This document shows, in pieces, positions 48,459-62,758 of a stretch of 64,000 nt of DNA. Origin of the DNA: Epiperipatus broadwayi (Eukaryota > Onychophora > Udeonychophora > Euonychophora > Peripatidae). The position numbers and the translations under genes are program-made. Where the stretch lies: assembly GCA_028023455.1 (NCBI GenBank), contig JAQFVV010000204.1:515501-579500 (forward strand), given 5' to 3'. Each line of letters starts with the position of its first letter. Position 1 is the first letter of the stretch. The notes beneath the pieces were generated by a model, which worked only from the letters and a program-made list of their open reading frames with translations, searched no databases and was not told the origin of the DNA.

Positions 48459-49041
48459 ATTCAAAACAATACAATAATTAATACAGTAAAACAATATTTT
48501 TAAAAAAACAAATATATACCAATTTAATAGAAGTACTTTCAACTATCTATGTAGTCGTTGTCAACTAGATTCAAATTGTATTAGAAAAAACCGTTACAAA
48601 TGTAAACAAAAAGTAATACGTCATACATCAATTTTCCCACAATTCATTAATTTTTATATTGGCGACCTGTCTGTTTATCAACTGTTGCTCTTCACTTTTT
48701 GCGTTTATTATTATTTCTTTCAATACACAAAATTTTAACTTTATTAAGATTTTGTGTATTGAAAGAAATAATAATAAATGCAAAATTAAAGAAGCTATGT
48801 TAATAAAAACTGAAAAGCAACAGTTGATAAACAGACAGGCCGCCAATATAAAAATTAATGAATTGTGGGAAAATTGATGTATGACGTATTACTTTTTGTT
48901 TACATTTGTAACGGTTTTTTCTAATACAATTTGAATCTAGTTAACAACGACTACATAGATAGTTGAAAGTACTTCTATTAAATTGGTATATATTTGTTTT
49001 TTTTTAAAATATTGTTTTACTGTATTAATTATTGTATTGTT

Positions 49042-49047
<6 letters not shown>
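48459..49047. mobile_element. Long palindromic foldback element (~0.59 kb)
   Basis: Almost the entire 589 bp folds on itself: arms about 48459-48740 and 48745-49047 mirror each other with few mismatches, the right arm carrying a 23-bp extra segment near 48785-48808. Outer ends are ATTCAAAACAATACAATAAT / mirror, set in AT tracts. Arms are continuous, so there is almost no loop. It interrupts the older LTR copy. Both strands encode near-identical ~72-codon frames ending INELWEN followed by TGA, because the arms mirror. A transposase-derived tail or pure chance are both possible. Confidence 0.75.
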
Positions 49048-49079
<32 letters not shown>

Positions 49080-49081
<2 letters not shown>

Positions 49082-49696
49082 ATTCCCTTTTTTATTGAGA
49101 GCAACATTATTTTTATTTAACAGTTCCTTCCCCTCAATTCAATGTTTAAACTGTTGTTTCATAAAGTAATTAACAAAGACACTTGAGTTTAGAATCATTT
49201 TTATTATTTTCTTAAATATCACCTTTGCTGAATGATAGCATGATTTAGATGATTAGCTGTAATATTTTCATTTTTATAGTTATGTCTCAGGTTTCAAATA
49301 TTGATCTGTTTTTTCTCCATATTGAGATGGTTGATTAAGCATATGGTTTTCTTCCCTAGAGATGCACCATGCTTGTATTGTTTACAGTGTTTCATTGATA
49401 GAAAATAGAACATGTGGAGGAGAGTGGAAAAATCCTTAGATAGATTATTTATGCAAGAAATAAATTATTTATTTTTCTATTGATAAGAGCAAAATTAATA
49501 TGATATAAGTTTTGTAATTTTCCTTCACTGCATTCCATAGAGCAAAAACAAAAAAAATATATTATTAAGATTGATTTTACATATATCAGTAAAAAAGGGA
49601 TACTCATAATGATAAACATAACTTGATACAAAATTTCTGAAATATTTTATAAATATTCTTTTGATAATAACTAAGAATAAGGGTTGGAACATTTTA
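49080..49696 (-). repeat. 5' LTR-like copy, part 3 (outer end)
   Basis: Matches 35390-36256 with deletions: TTGAGAGCAA, ATCACCTTTGCTGAATGA, CATATTGAGATG, GAGAGTGGAAAAAT, TTTCTATTGATAAGAGCAAA. Homology ends near 49702. Confidence 0.7.
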
Positions 49697-49702
49697 ATCC
49701 TT

Positions 49703-50310
49703 AATATGAGACTTTGGTATTAAAGCTGCAATGTAGGGAAGATAGGAGGCCTTTTCACACCAACAATAAATGTGTAATGTCATGATGATGTTGAATTGAA
49801 AGAAAATAATCCCTGTGAGTATATGTGAAAAGGTTTTTTTTTTATCAACACAATCATATTTCTTTGTAATACTTCAACATTTTTAGTTATTGTCTACATT
49901 TCTTTTTGACAAGAGCCAGAATAAATAAAAACATAATAAAAGTCTAATAATTAATATGTATTTTTTGTACTTTTGGTTTAATTTGTTTATTAAAAAATGA
50001 CATTTATAAAAATAAAAAATATATATTTATTAGCACTTCTCTGAAAATCCCAGCATATTTTGCAATCATGTGGTACATTTTCAGAGTGAAAATTTTATTG
50101 TAGACTCTATTTTTGTGGTAAGAATGTATGCAAAAATGTTGTTTTTAACATGTAAATTCCTGTTATATATTACATGGTAAGTGTCATAGGAATATAGTTA
50201 ATGTATTTTTATCCAAATTTCTTAAAAATCATTTACTGTTTGTTTGGTCTATATTTAAATTAACTATTTTTTTGGTTAATGACATCATTATTGTAATATC
50301 GCAAATCACA
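49703..50310. other. AT-rich sequence, no gene seen
   Basis: No recognisable motif. CATGTGGTACATTTTCAG at about 50068 is unique in the window as far as I can see. Confidence 0.4.
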
Positions 50311-50566
50311 TTTTATTTTCTATTGTAAATGTCATTCTTAAAAGTTATTAGTGTTGAAAGCCGTATTTTTTTAAAACTTGTTAATGTTGAAAGTCATACA
50401 TATTTGTGAAAATCACTTTTTTTTGGAAACTTGTTAATATTGAAATTTTATTTTAAATGTCATTCTTAAAAGTTGTTAGAGTTGAACATCACATTTTTTT
50501 AAACTTGTTAATGTTGAAAGTTGTACATATTTGTGAAAGTCACATTTTTTTTTGGAAACTTTGAAT
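50311..50566. repeat. Tandem duplication, ~128-bp unit, two copies
   Basis: AAATGTCATTCTTAAAAGTT occurs at 50327 and 50455, followed in both by TTAATGTTGAAAGT, ACATATTTGTGAAA and TTTTTTTTGGAAACTT. Moderately diverged. Confidence 0.75.
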
Positions 50567-50639
50567 GCATTTGTTATAGAAAATGATCTATATATTTATT
50601 ATGTCTTACTATTTTTTTTATTTTTACTTATTTTTAGTC

Positions 50640-50895
50640 CTGCAACATGGAGCATGTATTAGACCTCCTGTATCTGTTCACATTCATATTACCCTCTTGA
50701 TGACTTTGTAATTCTTGCCAAAATATCATGAACAAGATCCATCCTACGTGTTGTTGTTTTTTGCTGGAAAAAAATCATGTACAAGATCCATGTACATGTT
50801 ATTTTGGTCAGATCACAAGATTACAAAGTTATCAGTGGATTGATATGAATATAAACAGGGACAATAGGTCTAATACATGCTCTGTGTTGTAGCTT
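50640..50895. repeat. Imperfect foldback, ~110-bp arms
   Basis: GAGCATGTATTAGACCT (50651-50667) and its mirror (about 50868-50884) are outer markers. The inner parts GACTTTGTAAT and ACAAGATCCAT also mirror. More diverged than the other foldbacks here. Confidence 0.65.
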
Positions 50896-51754
50896 TAATA
50901 CTAAAGTACCCTTAATATATATATATATATCAATGGCTATTTAGCTATTTTGAAAATTTTTTTTTAGTTATTTTATATTTTATTTGACAATAATTGTGAT
51001 TATATATCTATGTAACAATCTGTCTGAATGTCTAATTAACCATTTATCTATCTATTTCTTTATCTCATTATTATAAAGATATGATATGGCTCAATTATTA
51101 CCATAATAATAACCGATGTTCATGTTAATAATAACTTGTTTTTGATCAAATCAAGTTTTTTTAAGACCATAAAATGAATGGAATACAAAATTTCATGACC
51201 ATAAATTAGCATTAAAAATAAAATTATAAAAACAGAAAGAAAATAATATAAAATAATATCTAACTGTTATTAAAGATAATAAAATTCTTTACTTCATTTT
51301 TCAAGTGAAGTTTTACTTTGGTTTTCAAAATGAATTGATTAAATATAATAAAAAGTCATTTGTATCTGATCTAAAAATCAATGATTGAGAATTACTCTTT
51401 TAATTTAACTTGAAAATGTCTTACCATACAATTCTCTTCTTATTTAATATTGACTCTTTTTTTTTAATGAAATTTCCAAATACATCCATAAAAACAATTT
51501 AACACTTTTTAAAATACTAAGATACAAACAAATATTAAATTGCTTATATTTTGAAAAGTCATACTTGATTACCTGTATCAAAATCTCATTTAATGTTACT
51601 GTCATCATTATTACTGTATAATTGTATGACATTATCTTATCTACTTTACTTTTTTTATTCCTTTGTTTTATTTATTTTTTTTAGAATTATAATTTCAATA
51701 TTTATTGTGTGGCAAAAATTGTATTTCATTATTTAGATTCTTAACATATATTGT

Positions 51755-51788
51755 AAGGTGGCTGTGCTAACCACTCGTCCACCAACGC
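51755..51788 (-). pseudogene. tRNA-Gly-like 5' fragment of the dispersed family
   Basis: The complement reads GCGTTGGTGGACGAGTGG with box A-like TGGACGAGTGG and then GCACAGCCACC. It is preceded by TGTCAA exactly as at 26795-26801. No T-arm follows, so it is a truncated copy. Confidence 0.6.
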
Positions 51789-51799
51789 TTGACACAAAA

Positions 51800-52794
51800 A
51801 ACACTTTTGTATTTATAATTAATATACTTGCAAACTTATGAATACACACACACACTTGTACATAATGACAATAATTTTTCTTGTCTAAATTTGGAGTAAA
51901 ATGTACTCTGGATTTATCTTTCAAAAATATTTTGCTTGAACTTTAAATAAATAAATGAAATATTTAACATAGAAAATTTTACCTTAATGAAAAAAAAATT
52001 CTAAAAATTTCCATCTTATTTATTCAAGGTGAACACGGTAAAGCTGTGTCATTTAAATAAACATTTTGTTGACCTTTCTAACTTTTCTGAAATGATACAG
52101 CACTTGAAATTTTAGTGGCCATGATAATGTGAGTAATTTGTCAAAGCCTTAGTAAAAACACACAAATCTTTTAGTATCCATTTATTAAGGCGTATTAAAA
52201 ATAGTAAATTGATTTAGATACCAAAAAAATTAACGAGATAATTGATTTTGTAATTTAAAAAAATTATAAAATTGTGAATTAAAATGCTATTTGCATTTTT
52301 AACAAACAAGAGTTTTATTTCAAGGACGTATTGAAAATAGAATATTTTTAAATATTGAATTTTTAAAAAATATATAGATTAAATTATACATTGAAGATAT
52401 ACAGTAATCTTCATCACTTGATTTTTATTAACTACCTTTTGATATTTTTGAGGCCACGTTATAGTTAAATTAAACGTAAAACATTTTGCACTTATGTGGT
52501 TTTTCAGTTATTCAAATAAAAATTATATGAGAATATTATGATAAAAATTCACTAATAAAATGATTCAATAAATTCTTTGGCAAATTTTAATAATTTTTAA
52601 TATATATTTTGTATCCTAAACCTAAATTTTAAAGTTACATTTATTACAAATTAATGTAAATTGAAATACTTTGCGATTCCTTTGTTTATCTTCATTTATT
52701 AAATTTGTGGTTTATTTTATATGTTTAAAGTACTATTATTACTATTACAATTAAATTGAGGGATTTGAAGTTAAAAATTTTTTAGTCTTTCATC
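51800..52794. other. AT-rich sequence, no gene seen
   Basis: A small (AC)n run at 51845-51856; otherwise nothing recognisable. Confidence 0.4.
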
Positions 52795-53130
52795 CTCCAC
52801 TCCATCTCAAATAACCAGCACACATGATCACAGACATGTAAAAAGGTAGATAATCCCCTAATATACATATTTTTTGCAGAATCAGCAGTCACCAGTTGGG
52901 TCAGATTATAATCTCCCACACATATATTCAGTCAGTGTTCACCTTATATTAAGATAGAAATTCTGCATATATTTATACTTACAAGTTCTTACCCACAGTT
53001 TCAACTTAATTTTAACAGACATGCTTCAATTTTCTCACTCCTCCAACTATTCAACCACCCATTTCATTGAATTTGATATTGTATTTATACCCTTATAAAC
53101 ATTATGTCAATCTAACCCCTCATATTATTA
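52795..53130 (+). repeat. Dispersed repeat with CAGCARTCAYCAGTTGG core, copy 2
   Basis: Aligns with the reverse complement of 4375-4735. Core here is TCAGCAGTCACCAGTTGGGT at about 52880-52900. Less AT-rich than flanks, no open frame of note. Confidence 0.6.
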
Positions 53131-54493
53131 GACCTTTACACATCTATATATTAACAGAAGAGGGATGTTTATATTATTTGATTAAGTTCGTCTTTTATTA
53201 TTTCTCATAGTTTGTTTTTATTAATCATATCTTTTGAGGAAAATTTTTAATGTAAAATCGTTGTATATTTTAAAAAAGTCTACATAATTAAAAATCAATA
53301 GTTTAGAGTTTGATTAATCTACAAATAAAATACTTTGGTCAAATACTCTTCTTGAAATGCTACAACAAAGAACTTGCATTGATTTACTGTTGGTAATTGT
53401 ATGTATTATAATCCTAAATTTATATGATATAATTAAAGTAGGCAAAAAGTATAATATACTGAATTAATATTACATTTGTTAAACTGTTAACAAAAATTTC
53501 ACATAAATGTTTGCATGCATTTATGTTATGACATTATGGCTACATAAAATTTTATAGACATTAGATATTTTTTATTCATAATTGATTTTAAAAAAGATAA
53601 TGTTTTTTCAGTTTGCTTTACAATATAATTCACAAATTTTCAAAAACAAAGTCTTGATTAGGCTATTTTTGTTAATTAATTATTTTATTTAATTATTAGA
53701 TCAAGGTTCTTAAGCTTGATAGCTTTACCAGAACTTAAATATAAAATGTAATTCATGGCAGGGATGTATTATATAATTTAAGTAATGAAAAGGCATTCTA
53801 TATTAAAATCATATTAACTTGATGATCTCTAGCAATCATAACAGAAATTTAATCATGCTAGTTAACTATTACTATTAACATTCATTAAAATAATCAAATG
53901 TAAATATTAACATTATATATCATAACTGATAAATGCATATGAAAAACGATAGGCTTAATTACTCAGCATTTGTATCTTCATTTTTTCAATGGATTGTGTA
54001 TGTAATTCTTGATCAATTTCATAATTAACCAATTCAAATAAAAACTCTATTAAATTAAACTTAACATTAAGATGAAGCAAGCTTTATTTTATAAGTGCCA
54101 AAAGAGAAAGAATTCAAAATCTCTATCACAAAGTCCCTTGATTAGAGCTATTGGTAAGCTCCATCTAGTGATCATTTAATGCAAGCTTAAAAGCAAGTTA
54201 CAACATTTATGACTTGTTTTGTTAATTATATATATATAGTTTTAAGAAATAGTGAAAACAAGTTAACTTCCATTATATATACATTTGTACTAAGTATGAG
54301 CATGCAAAGAATATCAAGATGCAAAATAATGAATCATGGTTGCTATGTCTATAACCTAGTTTTGAATCCTACCTGAGGAAGTTTAACTTTTTTTTCAAAA
54401 GGCATGAAAATGTCTTTAAAATATCAAGCTTATATTCAATATGGGTATTTAGCCATTCTCAGATAAATAATAAAAATATGAATAGTAAACATT
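53131..54493. other. AT-rich sequence with possible old SINE fragment
   Basis: At about 54335-54400 the run GGTTGCTATGTC, TAGTTTTGAATCCTACCTGA and GGAAGTTTAAC followed by poly(T) resembles a decayed tRNA-derived SINE (box B GGTTCRAATCC). No box A is clear, so this is weak. The rest shows nothing. Confidence 0.35.
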
Positions 54494-54507
54494 AAAACCT
54501 CACCATA

Positions 54508-54617
54508 GTCTTGCGTTGTTAGCCGAGAGGTATCGCAGCCGCCATGCAAGCAAGTAGTTGGTTGCAGATGGTTGTGGGTTCATCCCGGCCGATGCTATGA
54601 CATAAGAAAAAAAAAAA
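54508..54617 (+). mobile_element. Short tRNA-derived SINE with poly(A) tail and 14-bp target duplication
   Basis: Box A-like TTAGCCGAGAGGT (about 54518) and box B GGGTTCATCCC (about 54576) are about 45 bp apart, as in RNA polymerase III tRNA promoters. A poly(A) tail follows CATAAG. Exact 14-bp copies of AAAACCTCACCATA flank it (54494-54507 and 54618-54631, the second overlapping the tail). This is the hallmark of LINE-mediated insertion. The body is under 100 bp, with almost nothing beyond the tRNA-like part. Confidence 0.85.
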
Positions 54618-55443
54618 AAAACCTCACCATATAGCAATTCAAGCTTGATGACTTTTTCCATCTTCTTCACTGATCCTCTTTGAAAAGTTACACAGAAAAG
54701 ACGATTGTTTTGTTATAGGATATTTAGTGATTGATATGTTTTATTCTTACTTATGAGTATACTTGCATTAAATAAAATAACTACTAGAAATATAAAGTGT
54801 TTATTAATATCTACAGTAAGTACAAGAAATAAATATTTACTTTTGAAAAGTATGCTCTGCATAGAAGATACATTAAGAATTTAATTAACAACTATTTTGA
54901 AATATTACTTTGGGTATTTGTATTAGTATACAGAATTATTTATAATTACAATTTCTTGGATATAATTTAAAATTTTTAATTAAGATTGCCTGCAACATCT
55001 ATTTGATTTTTCAGGCTTATTATTATGTAAATATATATTGTATATCTGTTTATTAATCAATCACTTACTTTATATATCTATTTATCTATATCTATCTCAT
55101 CAATTGATCTATTTATTTACTTGTCTGTCTGTTTATTTATCTATATCTGCTTATGTATCTATTCTTTTATTTATTAATTATATAAGAAATTGTACCTAAC
55201 TAGAAAATAGCATTATCACCTTTGCAGATTAATTTAATTAAATGAGATAAAAACATCAATATTATTTAAAGTCATTGTTATGGTTTTAAAATCACGTATG
55301 CTCTAACAAATGCTATTTTCTGTTTCTCTATTTCATATTTGTTTTTGTAATTTTTTAATAATATTTTTATTCATTATTTCTTTGTGCAAAAAAAAAAAAT
55401 TTACACCTCCCTATATATATATATTTAAGGTATTTTTGAAACC

Positions 55444-55557
55444 ATGGATTATATGGATATAAAACCAATATTGACTTTTACTTATTTTTGTGGATTTTTT
55501 ATTTTGGTGACAAGTTCAACACCATGTCCTAAAGGATGTATGTGCATAAACGCTAAT
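55444..55557 (+). CDS. First coding exon of a secreted/membrane leucine-rich-repeat protein (partial gene)
   Basis: ATG at 55444 has a strong start context (ACCATGG). The 38 codons give a short N-terminus, a hydrophobic signal segment (about residues 9-24, ILTFTYFCGFFILV), a probable cleavage site near VTSS, and then TPCPKGCMC, the cysteine cluster (CPxxCxC) that opens an LRR N-terminal cap. Coding stops in phase 0 at AAT|GTAAGT, a consensus donor (GT at 55558-55559), exactly where an intron would interrupt such a cap. The mature protein would be extracellular or membrane-anchored. I cannot say which LRR family. No later exon was found in the remaining 8.4 kb. A candidate acceptor is TTTAAG at about 55423-55428. 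Candidate 5'UTR exons near 25-26 kb could belong to it. Confidence 0.7.
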
Positions 55558-56487
55558 GTAAGTCTGTAAATTATATATATATATTTAGAATGTCTTTTGT
55601 GTTGCAAATATTACAAGTAGTTTAAACATATTTCTTAGTATAATGATGTCATTTTTAAATTTTCTAAAAAATGAAATCATTCATATATCACATTTCCCAA
55701 ACAATTAAATTTAAGAGTTTTCTTTATTTCCCTTACTATTTGATTTTTTTTTAGAAAATACATATTGGGAAAAACTAAGCAACTTCTAAGTCATAATTAA
55801 TTAACCATAACATTATAAGCAGATTGTCTTCAAATCAAATTTAAATTGAAATCAATTTAATTTTATTAATGCATTATATTGCTTTCAAACGTAAGTTAAT
55901 AGGTTTAAAAATCGAATAGAAGAAAAACTGTGAACAATTTATTGGAATAATTTTTTAAGATAAAGATTTAACATAGATTACAAATAAATATAGGTTTATA
56001 AAAACTATAGACAATTTAAATACTTTCGTTAAATAAAATAATCGAATAAAAATGTTAATATTTGAAAAATAAAAATTGGATGATGATTATGTAATGTTAT
56101 ATAGAGCAATGTTCATTTTCTTAATAACTTAAAAGAAAAAAAATATTACTGATCTAAAACTGACATGGAGATAATCTAACTTTCATCATGAATTTGAAAA
56201 TGAATGATTTCTATAGATAAAAGTTATATTTTTTAGTTGAATGATATGTTTATTATATTTATTAATGACATTTTGATTAAATCTATATTTTTTATCAAAT
56301 ATTTCTTACCGCTATACAAGTAATTCTAAATAAAATACAAAATCATATAACATTACAATATTAGCTAAAAAAACAACAACATTTTACTAAAGTTCTTCCA
56401 CAACCAGTGGTTTCATCTATTAACAAATAGATTTTTTCAAATGAAATTCAACAAGATACACTTAGCATCTATATATATATATATATA
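55558..56487. other. Intron-like AT-rich sequence
   Basis: Follows the donor of the LRR exon. No second exon or repeat was recognised. Confidence 0.45.
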
Positions 56488-57108
56488 AACAAAGCCTTCC
56501 CAGGATTGATTTCAAAAACCATTTCCTTTAACATCAAAGAATGTCTTCATGAGATTGATGGCCTCTGATTCAAAAAATTTTATCATCAGAATTTTTTTAC
56601 AATTCTTTTTATTTCACTTCTTTTATAAATGATAACATCTGCATTGTCAAATAATATTTTATGATGTGTGTTTAGTTCATGAATATACAAAGTCTAGTTT
56701 TTTTATTAGGTGAGATGGAAGTGGCTTGGAAGAAATGCCTTGATTTAAATTCATTATTAAATTGTTCAAAACAGTCAGCTGATGGCATATATATTCCTAG
56801 CATAGTTGTCATAAAATTTATATAAGTCAAAGTAAATTAAGTCTTAATAAAAGAGTTACAATTCATAAGAGTGGAATTAAAAAAAATAGATATTATAATT
56901 CAGCTTTGCATAATCATGAATTGAATACAAATAATAAAATATTATTTGACAATGCAGAGATTACCTTTTATGAAAGAAGTGAAATTAAAAGAAAGAGTAA
57001 AAGAAACTCTGATGATAAAATTTCTTGATTCTAAGGCTATCAATATCATGAAAACATCCTTTGATGTTAAAGGAACTTGGTTTTTGAAGTGAATGATGGT
57101 AAGGCTGT
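56488..57108. repeat. Inverted pair of ~213-bp copies, possibly GIY-YIG endonuclease remnants
   Basis: 56488-56700 and 56893-57108 are diverged reverse complements (markers GCATTGTCAAATAATATTTT, TTAACATCAAAG, AATTTTATCATCAGA). Translated forward, the right copy gives HNHELNTNNKILFDNAEI.. [14 protein letters not shown], resembling the C-terminal part of Penelope-type GIY-YIG endonucleases. Stops and shifts are present. The spacer of about 190 bp is unremarkable. Confidence 0.5.
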
Positions 57109-57112
57109 TTTG

Positions 57113-58640
<1,528 letters not shown>

Positions 58641-58730
<90 letters not shown>
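58641..58730. repeat. (AC)n(AT)n compound microsatellite
   Basis: About 32 bp of AC followed by about 58 bp of AT, both uninterrupted. Confidence 0.97.
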
Positions 58731-61903
<3,173 letters not shown>

Positions 61904-62584
61904 ATAATATGGAGATCTTAGGTTATCATTGTTTTTTAATTAACCAATTAGTCAACATACTAGATGCAAAGAGGAACTTTACTTATATCTATAGGTAATG
62001 CACTAATCAAGAAAACTCTTAACTATGATAGTCATAAATAATACTACTTTACCATTTTATAATTACATGATCTTCAATGCCTCAAACCAAATAATCCATT
62101 TTACTTTGAATAAAATAATAATAATACATTATATAATCAATAAAAGTAATTACACCTGATTATTTGAAAAATGACATTTTTTTACTACATATAGTATGCA
62201 ATATTCACTTATGACTCATAGGATCATAGGAACTTGATAGTAATTAATGCATATTTTTAAATACTTTATATTGAAATAATTATCATACGTTAACTTTTTA
62301 TTATGTTGATTGTTATGCAAAATTTAAATTTTATAATTCAAACTAATTTGTATATATAATTACATAACATTAATAATCTAGGCATATAATGTAGTGATAA
62401 TGATTCAGAAAAAAAAACATGACTATATGTACTTAATCAAATTAATAAATATTTCATTTATTGCTACAGTACTTACAAATATTATAAATTATTATTTTTT
62501 TAATTAATAAACAATTTTATATCAAAATAATTTGTAATATGTAAAAAAAAAATGCTAAAAAAATACTTTAAAACATTCATTTTT
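61904..62584. other. AT-rich sequence, no gene seen
   Basis: The last part (about 62510-62584) resembles the monomer end at 33770-33840 (ATTTGTAATATGTA-like runs). Confidence 0.4.
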
Positions 62585-62758
62585 ATTTTCAAAATCAAAA
62601 CCAAAAAGTTGGAGTAGTGAAAATTAGTGACAGGTGCTCTGTTTTGTTCAAAATGAGAACCAACCAATCAGCATCTAGGAAAGTCTGCCTTCTCCCATTG
62701 TTGTAGCTTCAAATTTAAATATTATTGATTTTTTACTTGTAAAGAAAGTAGTAATGCA
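62585..62758 (+). promoter_or_regulatory. Probable LINE 5'UTR/internal promoter block with CCAAT box
   Basis: Directly upstream of the LINE start codon. It contains AACCAACCAATCAGCATC, a consensus CCAAT box, and matches 33839-34010. Retention of the CCAAT box in both diverged copies suggests it matters for transcription; LINE promoters commonly lie in the 5'UTR. Confidence 0.45.

Larger units (their letters stand above)
34373..49696 (-). mobile_element. Old nested LTR retroelement (reconstructed layout)
   Basis: Copies of a ~1.9-kb repeat lie at 34373-36256 and, split in three, at 42681-43688, about 48200-48411 and 49080-49696. On the minus strand both end in -TACA; directly after the second copy comes ATT then TGGCACCCAATGTAGGG, very like the tRNA-Lys primer site TGGCGCCCAACGTGGGGC. 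About 460 bp further on a decayed coiled-coil Gag-like frame begins, and just before the first copy there is a purine run AGAGGTAAGG. Together these give 5' LTR, primer site, gag, internal DNA, polypurine tract, 3' LTR. No pol is recognisable, and the internal part holds later insertions. The layout is inference; the repeat pair itself is directly visible. Confidence 0.55.
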
